A DNA stretch of 57,610 nt from Bacillota bacterium (GTDB taxonomy: Bacteria > Bacillota > Clostridia > Acetivibrionales > DSM-1351): the NCBI GenBank assembly GCA_023398105.1, contig JAEWST010000012.1:1-57610 (forward strand). The letters run 5' to 3'. How positions within the stretch are numbered: the stretch's first letter is position 1; every line of letters begins with the position of its first letter. Under the pieces are notes generated by a model. It searched no databases and had not been told where the DNA came from. It worked only from the letters and a program-made list of their open reading frames with translations. This document shows, one piece after another, positions 34,496 to 42,705 of the stretch. Position numbers and translations under genes: made by a program.

Positions 34496-35086
34496 TTACT
34501 GATTTACAGCTGTGTCATTTTTGACTCTATCGTTTAAATGGTTTTTTGTCATTTGATACAATGCAAGCAGATATATTTGAAGCACGCTTACTAATAAAAT
34601 CTGACTATCTAATAAAAAATAATCAAGAATTAATACTAAAATTGTAAATATTGCTGTTAATAATTTGCTGATTGTTTTCTTTTCTTCCACCTTTTTTGTA
34701 CGAACTGGTGCAATTATTAAGCCAATTATAGGCAATAAAACCATTAAAATTATATGAAGGATATTAGGAATTATATTTAAGTTTCCCACAAATACACTTA
34801 TCGCTATAGTTATTAACGACATAAATATACATATAATTTCGCTTTTTGCATGATAGCCAGCCAAGAAGGGACGTAATATTAAAATACCAATAAAGGCGAT
34901 AAAACACTCCTTAGTTAATGAAAAGCAGGAAAAAATAACGAATATTAATATAAATTTATATAAATCTGAAAAAATACATACCAAGCCATGGCGAATCCGT
35001 TTTTCATCTGCCTCTGAGTATTCTTGATTCTTTACTACTGCATCTGCTAACCTGTTTGCAAGCTTTCTATAAAATGTAATTTCCAA
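34496..35086 (-). CDS. agrB: AgrB-like pheromone-processing membrane endopeptidase
   Basis: 196 residues with about five membrane helices. It cleaves the tail of AgrD and closes the peptide ring. The cysteine-protease pair is present at the expected spacing: His79 in AGYHA and Cys86 in IICIF, seven apart as in S. aureus AgrB His77/Cys84. It starts with TTG behind AGGGGG. It is the first gene of the minus-strand agrB-agrD2-agrD1-agrC set. Confidence 0.92.
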   Translation of the reverse strand: MEITFYRKLANRLADAVVKNQEYSEADEKRIRHGLVCIFSDLYKFILIFVIFSCFSLTKECFIAFIGILILRPFLAGYHAKSEIICIFMSLITIAISVFVGNLNIIPNILHIILMVLLPIIGLIIAPVRTKKVEEKKTISKLLTAIFTILVLILDYFLLDSQILLVSVLQIYLLALYQMTKNHLNDRVKNDTAVNQ

Positions 35087-35415
35087 GACTGAACCCCCTA
35101 TAATATTTATATATTACATTATTTTATCATAATAAACTAAAAATACCAAAGCATATTTATAAAACAGGTACCTTTAAATTTTCACATATGAGTAAGCTTG
35201 TGCTCAAACTTCTTAATGGAAAAAATACAGTTCTTAGCCTTTGTCCGATATGATATTTGCTTTTTGCCGAATTATGTTTTGGATTTAAATCGCTGATAAG
35301 TCAGAAAATATAAAAACTGGGAAAGTTGAGTTAATAAGTAAATCAACTTTTCCACATGAAAAGTCGATTGGTACACAAACTTCATAAAGTTTTATTGTTT
35401 AAATATTTCTTTATT
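35087..35415. other. Gap upstream of agrB
   Basis: No gene. It should hold the agr promoter. 35335-35390 has a decayed half-copy of the palindromic element (AATCAACTTTTCCACATGAA). The rest is unremarkable. Confidence 0.4.
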
Positions 35416-35598
35416 ACTCAAACTTCGCACATAAAAAATCTATTGGTGCGGTAGAATTATCAATGGTTTGTTGCCAAAATAATTGCTAGAATTAGTAATG
35501 ATTCATGCAATTATTTCTAACCTAACTTTCCATTGATAATGCTACCACACCAGATATTACTAGGCTTTAAGCAGTATATTCAACTGCGAAGTTTGAGT
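35416..35598. repeat. Palindromic TIR element copy (183 bp), best preserved
   Basis: Perfect 14-base terminal inverted repeats ACTCAAACTTCGCA and TGCGAAGTTTGAGT. Inside, GGTGCGGTAGAATTATCAAT pairs with ATTGATAATGCTACCACACC. It is almost identical to the 43786 copy outside that copy's extra DNA. No ORF. Confidence 0.9.
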
Positions 35599-35651
35599 TT
35601 ATTAATTAAAAAAGTCTGAAAACACATAAGAGAATTAATAACGAAATAGTA

Positions 35652-38096
35652 TTATTTCGCAACAATGTTAACTAGACGGCCTTTAACAACAATAACCTTT
35701 TTTATTTCTTTGCCTTCTATGAATTGCTGTATTTTATCATCGGCTAAAGCAGCAGCTTCTGCTTCACTGTTTTCAGCATTAGCAGAAATATCAATTTTTC
35801 CTCTGACAGTTCCGTTTATTTGTACAGCAATTTCAATAGTGTCTCTAGTTAATGCCTTTTCATCGAATTCTGGCCAAGGCTGGTTGAATATTGAATACTC
35901 ATAGCCAAGCTGTTCCCATTGCTCTTCTGCAAAATGAGGAGCAAAAGGAGATACTAATTTGACAAGGTCTGCAATAGTATCCTCAAAGAGCTTTATATTT
36001 TTAACCTTAACCTCTGCATCATATTTATAAAGTGCATTTACAAGCTCCATACAACGAGAAATAGAAGTATTAAACTGGAATCTCTCTGTATCCTGTGTTA
36101 CATTTTTTATTGCAAAATGGCGAGCAAAGTTTAATTCCTTGTCATCCTTATCCATATCGGTTCTAGATGCTTTTGCTTTTTGCTCTGCAAGGCTTTCTAC
36201 CAATCTCTCTATTCTGCTGGCAAATCTTGATATAGCCTTAAGTCCATCATCACTCCAGGGACCGCCATCAACATAATTAAAACCAAAGCCGAGGTACATT
36301 CTGAATATATCTGAACCATATTTGCGGACATATACATCTGGTGAAATAGTGTTACCCTTTGACTTGCTCATTTTGTTTCCATCTGAACCAAGGATTGTGC
36401 CTTGATGAACTAATGATAGAAATGGCTCGTCAAAATTAACATATCCGAGATCACGTAATGCCTTTGTCACAAAGCGAGCATAAAGCAGATGCATTGCGGC
36501 ATGTTCAGCACCACCGACATATTTATCTACAGGCAGAATCTTATTAATCCATTCTGTATCAAAAGGCTTGTCACTGTTCTTGCTATCTGGATATCTTAAG
36601 TAATACCAGGATGAGCATACAAAGGTGTCTAATGTATCAGCATCTCTTTTAGCTGGACCACCGCACTTTGGACAAACAGTATTTATAAACTCATCACACT
36701 TCTTTAGTGGAGATTCCCCATCTGGTTTAAACTCGACATTGTATGGGAGCAATACTGGTAAATCCTTTTCAGGAATAGCAACTTCACCGCAGTGTTCACA
36801 ATAAACAACTGGTATTGGAGCACCCCAGTATCTTTGTCTAGAAACCAACCAATCTCTCAGACGATAATTGATTTTTAAGCTACCTTTATTGTCTGCTTCA
36901 AGTTTTTTAACAATACCAATTTTGGCATCAGTAGTTGAAACACCATCAAATTCTGCACTGTTTACAAGGACGCCATAATCGCAGAAGGGTAAATCATCAT
37001 TAGCCCCATCAGCACTTTTAATTACTCTATTTATAGGAAGCCTGTATTTTGTGGCAAAGTCAAAATCCCTCTCGTCATGAGCAGGAACAGCCATTACGCA
37101 ACCTGTACCGTAGCTTGCTAATACATAATCAGCAATCCATATTGGTACTTTTTCACCTGTTATTGGGTGAATAGCATAAGCCCCAGTGAAGGCACCTGTT
37201 TTTTCTTTAGTTGTTGAAAGTCTTTCTATATCAGTCTGCTTCTTAGTTTCTTCAATATATTTCTCAATTTCGGCTCTGTTTTCAGTAGTAGTAATTTTAT
37301 TTACCAGTGAATTTTCAGGTGCTAATACAACATACGTTACTCCATAGAGAGTATCAGCTCTTGTAGTAAATACCTTGAAGCTCAACTCTTGGTCATCTAC
37401 TTGGAATTCGATTTCAGCACCTTCGGAGCGTCCAATCCAGTTTGTTTGAATCTTCTTAGTTTTTTCAGGCCAATCAAGAGTGTCTAGCTTGTCAATAAGC
37501 TCCTGAGCATAAGCTGTAATTTTGAAGAACCATTGGGTAAGATCACGTTTAGTTACATCACTTTCACATCTTTCACAAGTGCCATTGATAACCTGTTCAT
37601 TTGCAAGAACTGTATTACACTTTGGACACCAGTTAACAGGTGCATTCTTTCTGTAAGCCAGTCCTGCTTTGTATAATTGTAGAAATAACCACTGTGTCCA
37701 TTTGTAGTAATCTGGAGTACAGGTTTTCAATTCGTAATCCCAATCAAAGGTTGCACCTAATTCCTTAAGCTGATTTTCCATTGTTTCAATGTTTTTAAGT
37801 GTTGAATCTTCTGGATGTATACCAGTCTTAATTGCATAGTTTTCGGCTGGTAGCCCAAAAGCATCAAAACCCATTGGATGAAAGACTTCAAAACCCTGCA
37901 TCCTTTTCATTCTAGCCCATGAATCAGTTAAACTGTAATTATACCAGTGACCAACATGTAGGTTTGCACCTGATGGGTATGAGAACATTTCAAGGCAATA
38001 CAGCTTCTTGTCAATATTTTGGGGATTAAATTTGTAAATCTCAGTATCTGACCACTTTTTCTGCCACTTTCTATCTATATCTGCTGAGTATGGCAT
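35652..38096 (-). CDS. leuS: Leucyl-tRNA synthetase
   Basis: Class I aminoacyl-tRNA synthetase of 814 residues, charging tRNA-Leu. HVGH (47-50, the HIGH motif) and KMSKS (about 575) are intact. The editing domain contains FTTRADTLYGVTYVVLAP and VMAVPAHDERDFDF with the Asp used to hydrolyse wrong products. Zinc-binding cysteines (CPKCNTVLANEQV) are present. ATG at 38096 follows AAAGGAGTTGATTAA. Expression is controlled by the T-box leader directly upstream. Confidence 0.98.
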   Translation of the reverse strand: MPYSADIDRKWQKKWSDTEIYKFNPQNIDKKLYCLEMFSYPSGANLHVGHWYNYSLTDSWARMKRMQGFEVFHPMGFDAFGLPAENYAIKTGIHPEDSTLKNIETMENQLKELGATFDWDYELKTCTPDYYKWTQWLFLQLYKAGLAYRKNAPVNWCPKCNTVLANEQVINGTCERCESDVTKRDLTQWFFKITAYAQELIDKLDTLDWPEKTKKIQTNWIGRSEGAEIEFQVDDQELSFKVFTTRADTLYGVTYVVLAPENSLVNKITTTENRAEIEKYIEETKKQTDIERLSTTKEKTGAFTGAYAIHPITGEKVPIWIADYVLASYGTGCVMAVPAHDERDFDFATKYRLPINRVIKSADGANDDLPFCDYGVLVNSAEFDGVSTTDAKIGIVKKLEADNKGSLKINYRLRDWLVSRQRYWGAPIPVVYCEHCGEVAIPEKDLPVLLPYNVEFKPDGESPLKKCDEFINTVCPKCGGPAKRDADTLDTFVCSSWYYLRYPDSKNSDKPFDTEWINKILPVDKYVGGAEHAAMHLLYARFVTKALRDLGYVNFDEPFLSLVHQGTILGSDGNKMSKSKGNTISPDVYVRKYGSDIFRMYLGFGFNYVDGGPWSDDGLKAISRFASRIERLVESLAEQKAKASRTDMDKDDKELNFARHFAIKNVTQDTERFQFNTSISRCMELVNALYKYDAEVKVKNIKLFEDTIADLVKLVSPFAPHFAEEQWEQLGYEYSIFNQPWPEFDEKALTRDTIEIAVQINGTVRGKIDISANAENSEAEAAALADDKIQQFIEGKEIKKVIVVKGRLVNIVAK

Positions 38097-38144
38097 TTAA
38101 TCAACTCCTTTTTAAATATTATATCCAGTATTTGTGTAAAAATA

Positions 38145-38395
38145 TAAAAACCCGCCTCTTAAAAAGAGACGGGGTAATCCGCGGTACCACTCTTGTTAGC
38201 CTTAATAGCTCACTCTTGTCCTTTAACGCAGGATATTCGGCTGATTTTGTCAGCGGCTCCACGGCGAGTTCGAAGGCTGTAGTCTACTGCAATTTCACCA
38301 ATTTTGCAGCTCTCTGTCAGGAAAAATTATGTCACATATAGGACATTCCACAAGACTCAATTTCCTTTTACTAATCCGTTTCATAGCTTAATATT
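38145..38395 (-). promoter_or_regulatory. T-box leader of leuS
   Basis: Read on the minus strand it has the AGAGAGC/GGTG elements of stem I, a specifier region GAACTCGCC with CTC (Leu, plus-strand 38266-38268), the T-box sequence GAGTGGTACCGCGG, and a terminator CCCCGTCTC / GAGGCGGG followed by T5. Uncharged tRNA-Leu would pair with the leader, block the terminator and allow leuS transcription. All parts are in the expected order. Confidence 0.95.
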
Positions 38396-38922
38396 TTATA
38401 AGTTAGGCAATAAACTTTTGTACATTTTATAACAAGTATAACATTTTTGTTGATTTATTCACTAAATCTATATTAGATTATCATATATACAATATTTTTT
38501 CAATGCTTTTAAACGGCTGTGTATTTGTATTTTAAGTATATGCAGGGCTGTCTTGTACTGTAGAAATTTATATGTTCCACTACTTGTTTCAAAAATTAAG
38601 CTCGAGCGAGGGGAAATAAGCCCCAGTTCTACTTAGAATACTTGTCTGTTTTCACATTGAATTCTCAAATATATAATCTCTGCGCTCTATTTAGGCACAA
38701 AATTATGGTAAAGAATTCAGTCTTAATAAAATCTATTAATATTTGTAGCAGAATAGCAAACCTATATTTTTGTTGGCAATGAAAGCTAGTATTATGAGCA
38801 TTTACACGGGATGAGCAGTTATTTATTACCAAGTTAACATAAAATGAAATAATATATGAACTTCTGTCCTATTATTTACATAAAATGAATTAAAACATAA
38901 TTAATTGGAGAGGTAAGGAACG
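38396..38922. other. Gap between the leuS leader and the manC leader
   Basis: About 520 bp. It should contain the minus-strand leuS promoter at its left and the plus-strand manC promoter at its right. A small hairpin GGGG-AAATAA-GCCCC lies near 38617. No gene was seen. Confidence 0.4.
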
Positions 38923-38946
38923 ATGGGAATGACAAGTATTTTATAA
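38923..38946 (+). CDS. Putative seven-codon micro-ORF upstream of manC
   Basis: Reads MGMTSIL then TAA. GGAGAGGTAAGG precedes the ATG. It ends 16 bases before the next micro-ORF, whose ribosome site starts at its stop codon. Real translation is unproven. Confidence 0.3.
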   Translation: MGMTSIL

Positions 38947-38962
38947 AGGAGGTGCCGAAACC

Positions 38963-39004
38963 ATGTTATTATTAGAAGCAAATTCCGTTCAAAGCCTTCA
39001 ATAG
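38963..39004 (+). CDS. Putative 13-residue leader peptide upstream of manC
   Basis: Reads MLLLEANSVQSLQ then TAG. TAAAGGAGGTG at near-ideal spacing is the strongest ribosome site in this region, yet the ORF is tiny. Its last codons run into an inverted-repeat region (38985-39130) that ends just before manC, so ribosome position on the peptide could affect folding of the leader. Leader-peptide control is inference. Confidence 0.4.
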   Translation: MLLLEANSVQSLQ

Positions 39005-39130
39005 CTTGAAAACTTATTATGTGGGAACATTGTGCACTTTCAAGCGTCAAAAACCCATAAATGTGTTTTGATATGTTTTGATGAAGCTATCGACTGTTTT
39101 TCAATGCTTTGAAGTTAGCTTTGAACGCAA
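38984..39130. repeat. Inverted-repeat element upstream of manC (family C, copy 1)
   Basis: GTTCAAAGCCTTCAATAGCT at the left pairs partly with GAAGTTAGCTTTGAAC at the right. A related arrangement, GGTTCAAGCCTTCGC ... GAAGGTTAGCTTGAA, lies at 41441-41520 in front of the E1-beta gene. Confidence 0.5.
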
Positions 39131-39153
39131 TTAAATGTAACATGGGAATATAA

Positions 39154-40224
39154 ATGGATAAATTTATAGTTATAATGGCAGGTGGATCTGGCACAAGATT
39201 GTGGCCCCTTTCCAGAGAAGTTAAACCAAAGCAGTTTATTAATATTGCTGATGGAAATTGCATGTTGGTACAAACTATTGAGCGTGTATGTGAAATTGTA
39301 CCAGCAGAAAGGTGTTTTACTATAACAAATAAGAAGCTTGTTAATATTACACAGAATACTGTTAAGGATTTAATACCTTTATCAAATATACTAGTAGAGC
39401 CAGAAAAGAAAAATACTGCAGCATGTATTTCTTATGCTACCTTACTTTTAAAGGAAAGATATGGTGAGGGCTTAGTGTGTTTTGTGCCAGCAGATGGCTA
39501 CGTTAAAGACAATAAAGCGTATAAAGAGGCAATAGAACTTGCGTATGCTGCTGCTGAAAAGACGGATGGTCTAGTTATTATAGGCATCACACCAACTTAT
39601 CCAGCAACGGGTTATGGTTATATTCAAATAGATAATGATGAAGATGCTGATAAAATCCTGAGGGTATTGAAGTTTATTGAAAAACCTAATTTAGAAACTG
39701 CAAAAAAACTTATCTCGACAGGTGAATATTTATGGAATGGCGGAATTTTAGTAGGCAGTATGGATGCAATAATAAAAAATATAACAGCATTCCTGCCTGA
39801 ACACTATAATAGGATATCTGATGCTATTATGCATATAGATGAAGGGAGCGGTAACACATATATTGAAAATGCATATAATGAAATAAAAAATATATCCTTT
39901 GATAATGGAGTTCTTGAAAACAGTAATGATGTTTTCGTTGTAAAGGGTTCTTTTGACTGGGATGATATAGGCTCAATTGAAGCTTTATCAAAAACCATGG
40001 AGCTTGATGCCGATGGAAACGCCATAAGAGGTAAGCATTTAGGATTAGAAACATGTAATTCAGTGATAGTTGGCGAGGATAAGCTAATTGCAACTATGGG
40101 AATAGATAATCTGATAATTGTAAGTACTCCAGATGTAATACTTGTCTGTCCAAAAAATAAAGCACAGGATATCAAGATAATTGTTGATATCCTCAGATGT
40201 AGTGGGTATAAAAACCTTTTATAA
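39154..40224 (+). CDS. manC: Mannose-1-phosphate guanylyltransferase
   Basis: Makes GDP-mannose from mannose-1-phosphate and GTP. Signature GGSGTRLWPLSREVKPKQF lies at residues 10-28, with FIEKPN (about 175) and NGGILVGS. The 356 residues cover only the nucleotidyltransferase part, without the C-terminal isomerase of bifunctional enzymes. GDP-mannose is the substrate of Gmd encoded at 54333-55358. The start lacks a strong ribosome site, in contrast to the micro-ORF 190 bp upstream. First gene of the plus-strand glycan island. Confidence 0.93.
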   Translation: MDKFIVIMAGGSGTRLWPLSREVKPKQFINIADGNCMLVQTIERVCEIVPAERCFTITNKKLVNITQNTVKDLIPLSNILVEPEKKNTAACISYATLLLKERYGEGLVCFVPADGYVKDNKAYKEAIELAYAAAEKTDGLVIIGITPTYPATGYGYIQIDNDEDADKILRVLKFIEKPNLETAKKLISTGEYLWNGGILVGSMDAIIKNITAFLPEHYNRISDAIMHIDEGSGNTYIENAYNEIKNISFDNGVLENSNDVFVVKGSFDWDDIGSIEALSKTMELDADGNAIRGKHLGLETCNSVIVGEDKLIATMGIDNLIIVSTPDVILVCPKNKAQDIKIIVDILRCSGYKNLL

Positions 40225-40284
40225 CGAGGCAAGAAAATGTTGCCCTCTTCTATAAGTGGCGGTTACTGCTTTGGTTTTCTGGAG
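40219..40284. repeat. Dispersed repeat (GAGGCAA family), copy 2
   Basis: TATAACGAGGCAAGAAAATG, CTTCTATAAGTGG, CTGCTTTGGTTTTCTGG. It matches 21799-21867. It begins at the manC stop codon, so it lies in the manC 3' end. Confidence 0.6.
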
Positions 40285-40309
40285 ATGGGAAGGTTAATTA
40301 CACAAATAT

Positions 40310-40376
40310 GCATGAAATTATTTAAATTTCCATTGATATGCTCCTACACCTACACTTTTTAGCTGACAGTGCTAGA
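40310..40376. repeat. Right-half remnant of the palindromic element
   Basis: ATTTCCATTGATATGCTCCT then ACACCTACACTTTTTAGCTG matches the right half of the 27391 and 35416 copies. The left half is missing. It precedes the E1-alpha ribosome site. Confidence 0.5.
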
Positions 40377-40400
40377 TATAATTTGAAAGGAGTACCCCAT

Positions 40401-41366
40401 ATGTCCGAAAATGAAAAACTCATTGAGCTTTATAGGATAATGCAGACGATACGAATGGTTGAACATAGAATTGAGGATGAATACAAGTATGACGAAATAA
40501 AAACACCAATACATCTGTCTATAGGTCAGGAAGCAATATCAGCAGGAGTATGTATTCATCTTGAAAAGGAGGACTGTGTAATTGGAACACACCGCAGTCA
40601 TGCTCAGTATATTGCAAAGGGTGGGGACATTAATAAAATGATAGCTGAGCTGTATCTTCGTAAAACAGGATGCTCTTTGGGTAGAGGAGGCTCAATGCAT
40701 TTAATTGATCCTGATGCTGGAGTGCTTGGGTCTACTGCTATTGTAGGGGGTAATATTCCTATTGGTACAGGTGTTGCCCTTGCAGCCAAGCTACAGAACA
40801 AAAATAGCGTAACAGCGATATTTTTCGGAGATGGAGCAGTAGACGAAGGCACTTTTCACGAAAGTTTAAATTTTGCAGCAATAAAAAAGTTGCCTGCAAT
40901 ATATATATGCGAAAATAATTCATATGCAATTAATTCACATGAACTGGTAAGACATTCATCTAACCCAATATACAAGTGGGCTGAAGGATATGGAATACCT
41001 GCTTATCAAATAGATGGAAATGATGTTCTAAAGGTTTCTGATTTGGCACAAAAATCCATTTCAAGAGCTAGAAAAGGAGAAGGTCCTACACTAATTGAAT
41101 GTTTGACTTATAGGTGGAAAGGACATATTGGAACGGTAAATGATGTTGGAGAAGGAATGAGACCTAAATCAGAATATGATTATTGGATTTCAAAATGTCC
41201 AATAAAATGGTTTAGAGATTACCTAAAGAACATTGGTGTTCTTAATGACAATATGGTTCAAAGCATAGATGATGAAATAAATCAGATTATAAAGGATGCT
41301 TTTGAATTTGCTCAAAATTCTCCAAAACCATTATCCAGTGACTTAGTTGAGTTTGTATACAGCTGA
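40401..41366 (+). CDS. Thiamine-diphosphate-dependent E1 alpha subunit (2-oxo acid dehydrogenase / acetoin dehydrogenase type)
   Basis: A 321-residue alpha subunit with the TPP motif GDGAVDEGTFHESLNFAAIKKLPAIYICENN (in parts: GDGAVDEGTF, then ICENN, about 150-185), and RSHAQYIAKGG and GRGGSMHL upstream of it. Family members decarboxylate 2-oxo acids. No E2 or E3 gene lies in this window, and neighbours are sugar-nucleotide genes, so a carbon-transfer role in sugar synthesis is a reasonable alternative to a normal dehydrogenase complex. I use ATG 40401 behind AAAGGAG; the frame opens earlier at 40338 without a ribosome site. Confidence 0.88.
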   Translation: MSENEKLIELYRIMQTIRMVEHRIEDEYKYDEIKTPIHLSIGQEAISAGVCIHLEKEDCVIGTHRSHAQYIAKGGDINKMIAELYLRKTGCSLGRGGSMHLIDPDAGVLGSTAIVGGNIPIGTGVALAAKLQNKNSVTAIFFGDGAVDEGTFHESLNFAAIKKLPAIYICENNSYAINSHELVRHSSNPIYKWAEGYGIPAYQIDGNDVLKVSDLAQKSISRARKGEGPTLIECLTYRWKGHIGTVNDVGEGMRPKSEYDYWISKCPIKWFRDYLKNIGVLNDNMVQSIDDEINQIIKDAFEFAQNSPKPLSSDLVEFVYS

Positions 41367-41440
41367 TGGAGCTAATGATATATGTCAATAAAAATGCTAT
41401 ATTCATTTGCCCCGAAAGTGGCTAGTTAAAGTCAATTACG

Positions 41441-41582
41441 GTTCAAGCCTTCGCCCGATAAACTATCGGTTTTTAGGCGAATATGGTACATTTTCGCACT
41501 TGGTTTGAAGGTTAGCTTGAAAGAATGTGGACGTATTTAGTTAAAATATTGCGTCCCTCTGCTTCAGCAGAGGGTTTGCAAT
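41441..41582. repeat. Inverted-repeat element (family C, copy 2) and strong hairpin
   Basis: GGTTCAAGCCTTCGCCCGAT ... GAAGGTTAGCTTGAA is related to the manC leader element. It is followed by ATTGC-CCCTCTGC-TTCA-GCAGAGGG-GCAAT (41548-41582), a very stable hairpin without a T-tail. It separates the E1 alpha and beta genes, which are normally adjacent. Confidence 0.6.
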
Positions 41583-41629
41583 GAAACTTTACAAAATTTT
41601 TTTGCCCAAATAGGGCGTGGGAGGTTAGT

Positions 41630-42670
41630 ATGCCCTGGACAACAATTGAAGTAGAAAAGCAGGATAAATTTTATATTAAAGACCAATCAAATGAAAATAG
41701 GATAATTTCATATAAGGATGCCATATATGAAGCTTTGGATCAATCTATGGCACGGGATTCAAGAGTATTTATAATGGGTGAGGGTGTTGATGACCCATCT
41801 GGCGTATTCGGAACAACAAAAGATCTGCACAAAAAATATGGCGTTGACAAAGTATTTGATACGCCAATAGCAGAAAACTCTTTGACTGGTATAGCTACAG
41901 GGGCTGCAATGGCTGGACTTAGACCTGTTTTTGTACACAGTCGAATGGATTTTTTAATTATTTCGTTGGATCAATTGGTGAACCATGCCTGTAAATGGAG
42001 CTATATGTTCGGAGGAAAAGTGCAGATTCCTTTAGTAGTTCGCACTATAAGTGCAAGAGGTTGGGGCTCAGGGGCACAACATTCACAATGTGTTCAGGGG
42101 ATGATGATGAATGTACCAGGTCTGAAAGTTGCTGCCCCTGCTACACCTTATGATGCAAAGGGGCTATTAATTTCAAGCATAATAGACAATAATCCTGTAT
42201 TGTTTGTTGAACACAGGTGGCTTTATAAGACTATGGGCAATGTTCCTGACAATCTATATTTCATCCCTTTTGGAAAGGGTGTGGTAAGAAGGGAAGGTAG
42301 TGATGTTACTATTGTGGCAGTATCCTACATGGTAATAGAGGCTCTGAAAGCTGCAGAAAAACTTCAGTCTGAAAATATATCTGCCGAGGTTATAGATTTA
42401 CGAACTATAAAGCCTATTGATGAAGATATAATTTTTGAATCACTTGCAAAGACTGGGAAACTGTTAATAACAGATACAGGCTGCATCACAGGAGGAGTTG
42501 CTTCAGAAATTTCAGCTATTGTTGCAGAAAAGGCATTTCACTTGCTAAAAAAGCCTATTGGAAGAGTATGCTGTCCAGATGTGCCAACACCAGCAAGTGA
42601 TGTTTTGGAAAAAGCCTATTATCAGGATTCTGAAAGCATAATTAAGAAAGTGCATGATATGATGAGGTGA
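41630..42670 (+). CDS. Thiamine-diphosphate-dependent E1 beta subunit (transketolase-like)
   Basis: A 346-residue partner of the gene at 40401. ISYKDAIYEALDQSMARD opens the pyrimidine-binding domain, MGEGVDD carries the Glu that activates TPP, and DTPIAENSLTGIATGAAMAGL, AQHSQ and the C-terminal transketolase-like domain (VIDLRTIKPID) follow. An extra N-terminal 25 residues (MPWTTIEVEKQDKFYIKDQ) is unusual. ATG follows GGGAGG. It is separated from the alpha gene by 263 bp of repeat DNA and leads straight into an epimerase gene. Confidence 0.9.
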   Translation: MPWTTIEVEKQDKFYIKDQSNENRIISYKDAIYEALDQSMARDSRVFIMGEGVDDPSGVFGTTKDLHKKYGVDKVFDTPIAENSLTGIATGAAMAGLRPVFVHSRMDFLIISLDQLVNHACKWSYMFGGKVQIPLVVRTISARGWGSGAQHSQCVQGMMMNVPGLKVAAPATPYDAKGLLISSIIDNNPVLFVEHRWLYKTMGNVPDNLYFIPFGKGVVRREGSDVTIVAVSYMVIEALKAAEKLQSENISAEVIDLRTIKPIDEDIIFESLAKTGKLLITDTGCITGGVASEISAIVAEKAFHLLKKPIGRVCCPDVPTPASDVLEKAYYQDSESIIKKVHDMMR

Positions 42671-42705
42671 CTGGATCTAGTGAGCAGGGGGTGGGGGAAA
42701 GCATC

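Noticed and set aside
38097..38341. Plus-strand 83-residue frame downstream of the leuS start
   Set aside because: It is the complement of the T-box leader, which explains the sequence fully.
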